From the NCBI GenBank assembly GCA_003514305.1, contig DORE01000145.1, positions 1 through 22,202 of the forward strand: 22,202 nucleotides of DNA. The letters are read 5' to 3'. The position numbers and the translations under genes were made by a program. Positions 16,930 to 22,202 of the stretch are shown here, piece after piece. The stretch's first letter is position 1. Every line of letters begins with the position of its first letter. This DNA is from Gammaproteobacteria bacterium. Its GTDB lineage: Bacteria > Pseudomonadota > Gammaproteobacteria > Pseudomonadales > Pseudohongiellaceae. Below the pieces are notes generated by a model, which worked only from the letters and a program-made list of their open reading frames with translations, had not been told where the DNA came from and did no database searches.

Positions 16930-17362
16930 TATGAGTAGATACAATCTGACGCACCTTCCCTGTGCCAAATATGACAAATCAACCCAGGCTGATCTAAGCA
17001 ATGACTAAAGTGCGAGAATTTTGGCATCGAGAACACGAACTCTAAGCAGCGCGGCAGATCGAGTTGAGATATAACCTGTGGTCCCTGATTCCGCTTGACC
17101 TTGAAATCTGAATACTCCCGATTTTTGACTATTACGTTAGGAATAGCGGCCTAGTACTTGTTATCGCACTTGCTTCCTGGAACCTCGAGTGATTAGGAGC
17201 CTTGAACAGTATTTTAGACTGAAGGCCTTTATCCACCGAAGGCAATCACTGACTTCTAGCTTTGTTACACTGTAGCAAGTCGCAGAGTCATGATTGAACG
17301 CGAAAAGCCGCTGGTTTATCCTTGAGACACCCTTAAACACGACAACTATGAGAGAAAACCCG
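16930..17362. other. Intergenic region upstream of the NHL-repeat gene
   Basis: These 433 bases hold no convincing coding frame. TTGACC (17095) and TTGACT (17125) resemble -35 boxes, but neither has a good -10 at 16-18 bases, so no promoter is called. Confidence 0.45.
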
Positions 17363-18427
17363 ATGTTCAATCGCACGCATTTCAAAGCAACTTGCATCGC
17401 CGTTCTTTTGGCACCAGCTTTGGTCATGGCACAGGCGGACATGCCTCCAGTCAATGATTTACCTAACCCATATGCCACCCAAGCAGGCTTTTTTAAAATG
17501 CCTGCTGGGCGTGAGTGGGGATCTTCCAGCACAGTTGATGTTCACCCAGATGGTGAAAGCATTTGGGTTGCCGAGCGCTGTGGCGGCAATATTAATGCCT
17601 GCATTGAGCGCCCTGAAACAAATATGATCATGCTGTTTGATAAAGATGGAAATATGGTCCGTAGTTTCGGTGCGGGATACATCACATGGCCACATGGTAT
17701 CGAAGTTGATCACGATGGGAACGTTTGGATTGCGGATGCACGCGGCACCGATCAAATCGAAGGCTATGATGGCGAGCCTTTTGGGCATCAGGTACATAAA
17801 TTCAGCCCAACCGGCGTGCATCTGATGTCTATTGGCGTTAAAGGCGGGGGAAGCAACGGGGAATGCTGCTATACGCCTAACGATGTACTGATCACACAAG
17901 ATGGCACTATTTTCATTGGCGAAGGCCATTCCAGCGCCGAGGGCACGCCAAACGCTATGTATAAGTACGATGCAGAAGGCAACCTTATTAAGAAGTGGGG
18001 TGAATGGGGCATGGAGCCCGGCAATTTTCGCCAACCGCATGCGCTGGCCATGGACTCCCAGGGACGGCTATTTGTGTCCGACCGCGGCAACGACCGTATC
18101 CAGATATTCGATCAGGACGGCAATCTACTCGACGTCTGGTACCAGTTTAGCCGCAACAGCGGAATCTTCATCGATGAAAACGATGTTCTCTACGCAGCTG
18201 ACTCAGAGTCAGGCTCTGTGAATCCAGGCCATGGTGCGTGGACCAGAGGAATAAGAGTCGGCAGTGCAATCACGGGTAACGTTGAATTCCTAATCCCTGA
18301 CCCTCAGCCAGATTGCCGCGGCACCTGCACCGCTGAAGGCGTAGTTGCTGACAGAAATGGTAATATTTTCGGTGCCGAAGTGGGCCCGGTTGGGGGGATT
18401 AAGCGTTATATAAGAGAAGTAAAATAA
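17363..18427 (+). CDS. Secreted NHL-repeat protein, peptidyl-alpha-hydroxyglycine amidating lyase-like
   Basis: A 354-residue exported beta-propeller. The signal peptide MFNRTHFKATCIAVLLAP ends near VMAQ. Several NHL-type blades follow, with the repeated pattern PHG-x-x-VD-x-x-GNVWIAD: WPHGIEVDHDGNVWIADA, then CYTPNDVLITQDGTIFIG, then QPHALAMDSQGRLFVSDRG with NDRIQIFD. The His-containing blade starts and overall order resemble the lyase half of peptidylglycine alpha-amidating enzyme (PAL), where histidines bind zinc. Whether this protein cleaves hydroxyglycine peptides is unknown, and no monooxygenase (PHM) partner is adjacent. Other NHL-fold lactonases or scaffolds are possible. ATG 17363 was chosen because AGAGA lies 7 bases upstream and the signal peptide then starts properly; ATG 17348 and a more distant start at 17294 are the alternatives. 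Confidence 0.82.
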   Translation: MFNRTHFKATCIAVLLAPALVMAQADMPPVNDLPNPYATQAGFFKMPAGREWGSSSTVDVHPDGESIWVAERCGGNINACIERPETNMIMLFDKDGNMVRSFGAGYITWPHGIEVDHDGNVWIADARGTDQIEGYDGEPFGHQVHKFSPTGVHLMSIGVKGGGSNGECCYTPNDVLITQDGTIFIGEGHSSAEGTPNAMYKYDAEGNLIKKWGEWGMEPGNFRQPHALAMDSQGRLFVSDRGNDRIQIFDQDGNLLDVWYQFSRNSGIFIDENDVLYAADSESGSVNPGHGAWTRGIRVGSAITGNVEFLIPDPQPDCRGTCTAEGVVADRNGNIFGAEVGPVGGIKRYIREVK

Positions 18428-18443
18428 GCGAGCCGACCACACA

Positions 18444-18469
18444 AAAAGCCCAGCGAAAGGTGGGCTTTT
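18444..18469. terminator. Bidirectional terminator between the NHL-repeat gene and icd
   Basis: AAAAGCCCA (18444-18452) pairs with TGGGCTTTT (18461-18469) around GCGAAAGG. The A-run and T-run at the stem ends provide a U-tract for either strand. It lies 16 bases past the plus-strand stop and 81 bases past the end of icd, so it can serve both convergent genes. Confidence 0.8.
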
Positions 18470-18550
18470 CCTAAATTACAATCAGACTGCAATAAAGCAT
18501 GCGAGGGTTTCGTAAGCCCAGAAGATCTCGCCACGCTTTGGCACCTGCCC

Positions 18551-20788
<2,238 letters not shown>

Positions 20789-20836
20789 TTACTTACACGC
20801 AATTGACCTGACGATTGACTAAAAGATTCGTTGTAA

Positions 20837-20845
20837 ATTATAGCA
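20837..20845 (-). promoter_or_regulatory. Extended -10 promoter of icd
   Basis: Reading the minus strand gives TGCTATAAT: a perfect TATAAT box at plus-strand 20842-20837 preceded by the TGn extension. No good -35 exists at 17-18 bases, which is acceptable for an extended -10. The predicted start of transcription near 20830 leaves a leader of about 50 bases before icd. Confidence 0.6.
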
Positions 20846-20936
20846 GTCAAGGCATAGTGTTAAAACTCAGGAAAATTTGCGCAAACGTCAGGAAAAATTT
20901 CCCGATACCAACAGCACCTGCAGCAACGAGCAAGCA

Positions 20937-21440
20937 ATGACCATAGCCACTTCACTTACTAACTTTGTCTTGCGAAAGGCAACTATCAACGACTGCCCCC
21001 TAATACTGAGTTTCATCAAGGAACTTGCGGAATATGAGAAACTGTCGCATCAAGTCGTTGCCAGCGCAGAAACGCTGGAGGAAACCTTGTTCGGCGAGGT
21101 GGCCTATGCACAGTCTGTCATTGGAGAATATGGAGGCACCCCGATCGGCTATGCTCTGTTCTTTCACAATTTCTCCACCTTTACCGGGAGGCCGGGGATC
21201 TACCTGGAAGACTTGTATGTTCAACCGCACATGCGTGGCAAAGGTTTTGGAAAATGCCTTCTGGCCTATCTCGCCAAGCTCGCCGTCGACAAGGGCTGCA
21301 CGCGCGTCGAGTGGTCAGTGCTGGACTGGAATGAGCCTTCCATACAGTTCTACCGCTCGATCGGAGCAGCGCCCATGGATGAATGGACAGTGCAGCGGCT
21401 CGATGGCGCGGCGCTCGACAGCTTCGCAAAAGAGTTCTGA
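20937..21440 (+). CDS. GNAT family N-acetyltransferase (diamine acetyltransferase-like)
   Basis: A 167-residue GNAT enzyme that would transfer acetyl from acetyl-CoA to an amine. LRKATINDCPLILSFIKELAEYEKL at the N-terminus, EDLYVQPHMRGKGFGKCLL (acetyl-CoA pyrophosphate loop RGKGFG, 100-105) and LDWNEPSIQFYRSIGA (Asn132, Tyr139) match the spermidine/spermine or thialysine acetyltransferase subgroup, and the length fits that group (about 170). ATG 20937 is preferred over TTG 20877: homology begins just after it and GAG lies 6 bases upstream, though the ribosome binding site is weak. It is divergent from icd, with 157 bases between the two starts. The substrate (polyamine, thialysine or other amine) is not settled. 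Confidence 0.88.
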   Translation: MTIATSLTNFVLRKATINDCPLILSFIKELAEYEKLSHQVVASAETLEETLFGEVAYAQSVIGEYGGTPIGYALFFHNFSTFTGRPGIYLEDLYVQPHMRGKGFGKCLLAYLAKLAVDKGCTRVEWSVLDWNEPSIQFYRSIGAAPMDEWTVQRLDGAALDSFAKEF

Positions 21441-21534
21441 GTTATGGCCCATATGGGTCTGTTAGCTCTCAAACACTGAGCAAGAAGCACGCGGTAACTG
21501 GACAGCTGAATGTCGACCAAATAAGGATCTTGCT

Positions 21535-22202
21535 TTGACCAGAATTGTTTATCTGAATGGTGAGTACCTCCCTGCCGATGAGGCAAAGGTTTCTATCTTT
21601 GACCGCGGCTATATTTTTGGTGATGGTATCTATGAAGTTGCTCCCGTTTTCGAAGGGGCGGTTGTCGACAAGGCTTATTTACTCGAGCGCCTTGACCGCA
21701 GTCTCACCCAGATTCAGCTCGACTGGCCCTGCAGTCAGGAAGAATATCTCAACGTGATGGCAGAGCTAGTGAGGCGGAATAGCCTTTACGAGGGCGTGGT
21801 CTATTCACAGGTTACTCGCGGCGTTGCTGAGCGGGACTTCCCGTTTCCAACCAATACTGCGCCTGGATTTATGGCATTTTCATCGGAGATGAATCTGCTC
21901 GGAAACCCAGCCGCAATTGAAGGCATCAAAGTCGTGACCACGCCCGATCTGCGCTGGAAGCGGCGCGACATAAAATCGATCAATCTGCTTGGTCAGTGTT
22001 TGGCAAAACAGGACGCGGTCAGCAAAGGCGCAAAGGAAGGCTGGATGGTGGAAGACGGCTATGTCACTGAGGGAGTGTCCTCCTCTGCATATATTGTTAT
22101 TGGCGGCAAAATTATCACTCGGCCGCTGTCAAATTCTATTCTGCCAGGTATCCGACGCAGGACTCTGTTGGAGCTGGCTGAACAAACGGGCATTGAGATT
22201 AA
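21535..22202 (+). CDS. D-amino acid aminotransferase, 3' end beyond the window
   Basis: The first 222 residues of a fold-type IV PLP transaminase, most like D-alanine/D-amino acid aminotransferase (about 285 residues), which interconverts D-alanine and D-glutamate for peptidoglycan. The frame is open at the window edge. The start is TTG 21535 with AAGGA at 21523-21527, 7 bases upstream; no in-frame ATG lies nearby upstream. VYLNGEYLPADEAKVSIFDR is the family N-terminus. The PLP lysine is Lys147 in DIKSINLL, and EGVSSSAYIV follows, close to the DAAT pattern. In the carboxylate-binding RGVAERDFPFP loop, Arg100 is kept, but the position of the Bacillus enzyme's His100 is Phe102. A branched-chain or other class IV transaminase is the alternative. 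Confidence 0.88.
   Translation, partial: MTRIVYLNGEYLPADEAKVSIFDRGYIFGDGIYEVAPVFEGAVVDKAYLLERLDRSLTQIQLDWPCSQEEYLNVMAELVRRNSLYEGVVYSQVTRGVAERDFPFPTNTAPGFMAFSSEMNLLGNPAAIEGIKVVTTPDLRWKRRDIKSINLLGQCLAKQDAVSKGAKEGWMVEDGYVTEGVSSSAYIVIGGKIITRPLSNSILPGIRRRTLLELAEQTGIEI

Overview
The window looks like an ordinary chromosomal stretch of a free-living, probably marine gammaproteobacterium. The main clues are a monomeric NADP-dependent isocitrate dehydrogenase, a D-amino acid aminotransferase, many exported enzymes with lipoprotein or Sec signals, moderate GC, and strong GGAG-type ribosome binding sites. The taxonomic call is inference from gene content. No rRNA, tRNA, IS element, phage gene or CRISPR array was seen.

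Layout. 1-1338 (+): the C-terminal part of an M13 zinc metallopeptidase, closed by a clear terminator. 1490-3259 (-): a lipoprotein gamma-glutamyltransferase convergent with it. 3666-7599 (+): a tight three-gene operon with two ATGA stop/start overlaps, encoding an NCS1 (CodB-like) permease, a HyuA-type hydantoinase/oxoprolinase protein and a DUF917 (S-methyl-thiohydantoin desulfurase-like) protein. This is probably an uptake and breakdown route for a hydantoin-like or other cyclic N-heterocycle. 7603-8742 (-): an exported beta-lactamase-fold serine hydrolase. 8743-9651: about 900 bases with no convincing gene. 9652-11523 (+): a two-gene ABC-2 exporter. 11773-12867 (-): an Old Yellow Enzyme family oxidoreductase.

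13113-15689 (-): a two-gene unit of a membrane-anchored SUMF1-fold protein and an NqrB/RnfD-like membrane protein. The membrane protein carries a C-terminal cysteine-rich domain with four C-x7-C pairs. A divergent promoter region with a perfect 8+8 inverted repeat separates this unit from 15872-16879 (+), a secreted protein of an uncharacterised family. 17363-18427 (+) encodes a secreted NHL-repeat, amidating-lyase-like protein. 18551-20779 (-) is icd (monomeric), sharing a bidirectional terminator with the NHL gene and having an extended -10 promoter. 20937-21440 (+) is a GNAT acetyltransferase and 21535 to the edge (+) is a TTG-started D-amino acid aminotransferase.

The most unusual region is 13113-15689. 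An Rnf/Nqr-like membrane subunit without its usual partners, with a multi-disulfide tail, sits beside a SUMF1-fold protein that lacks the formylglycine-generating cysteines but has a lone CxxC. A membrane-to-periplasm redox role is suggested but not shown. The second most interesting is the minimal permease-HyuA-DUF917 operon. Several starts were revised from ribosome-binding-site evidence: 8742, 12867, 15689, 15872, 17363, 20779, 20937 and 21535.
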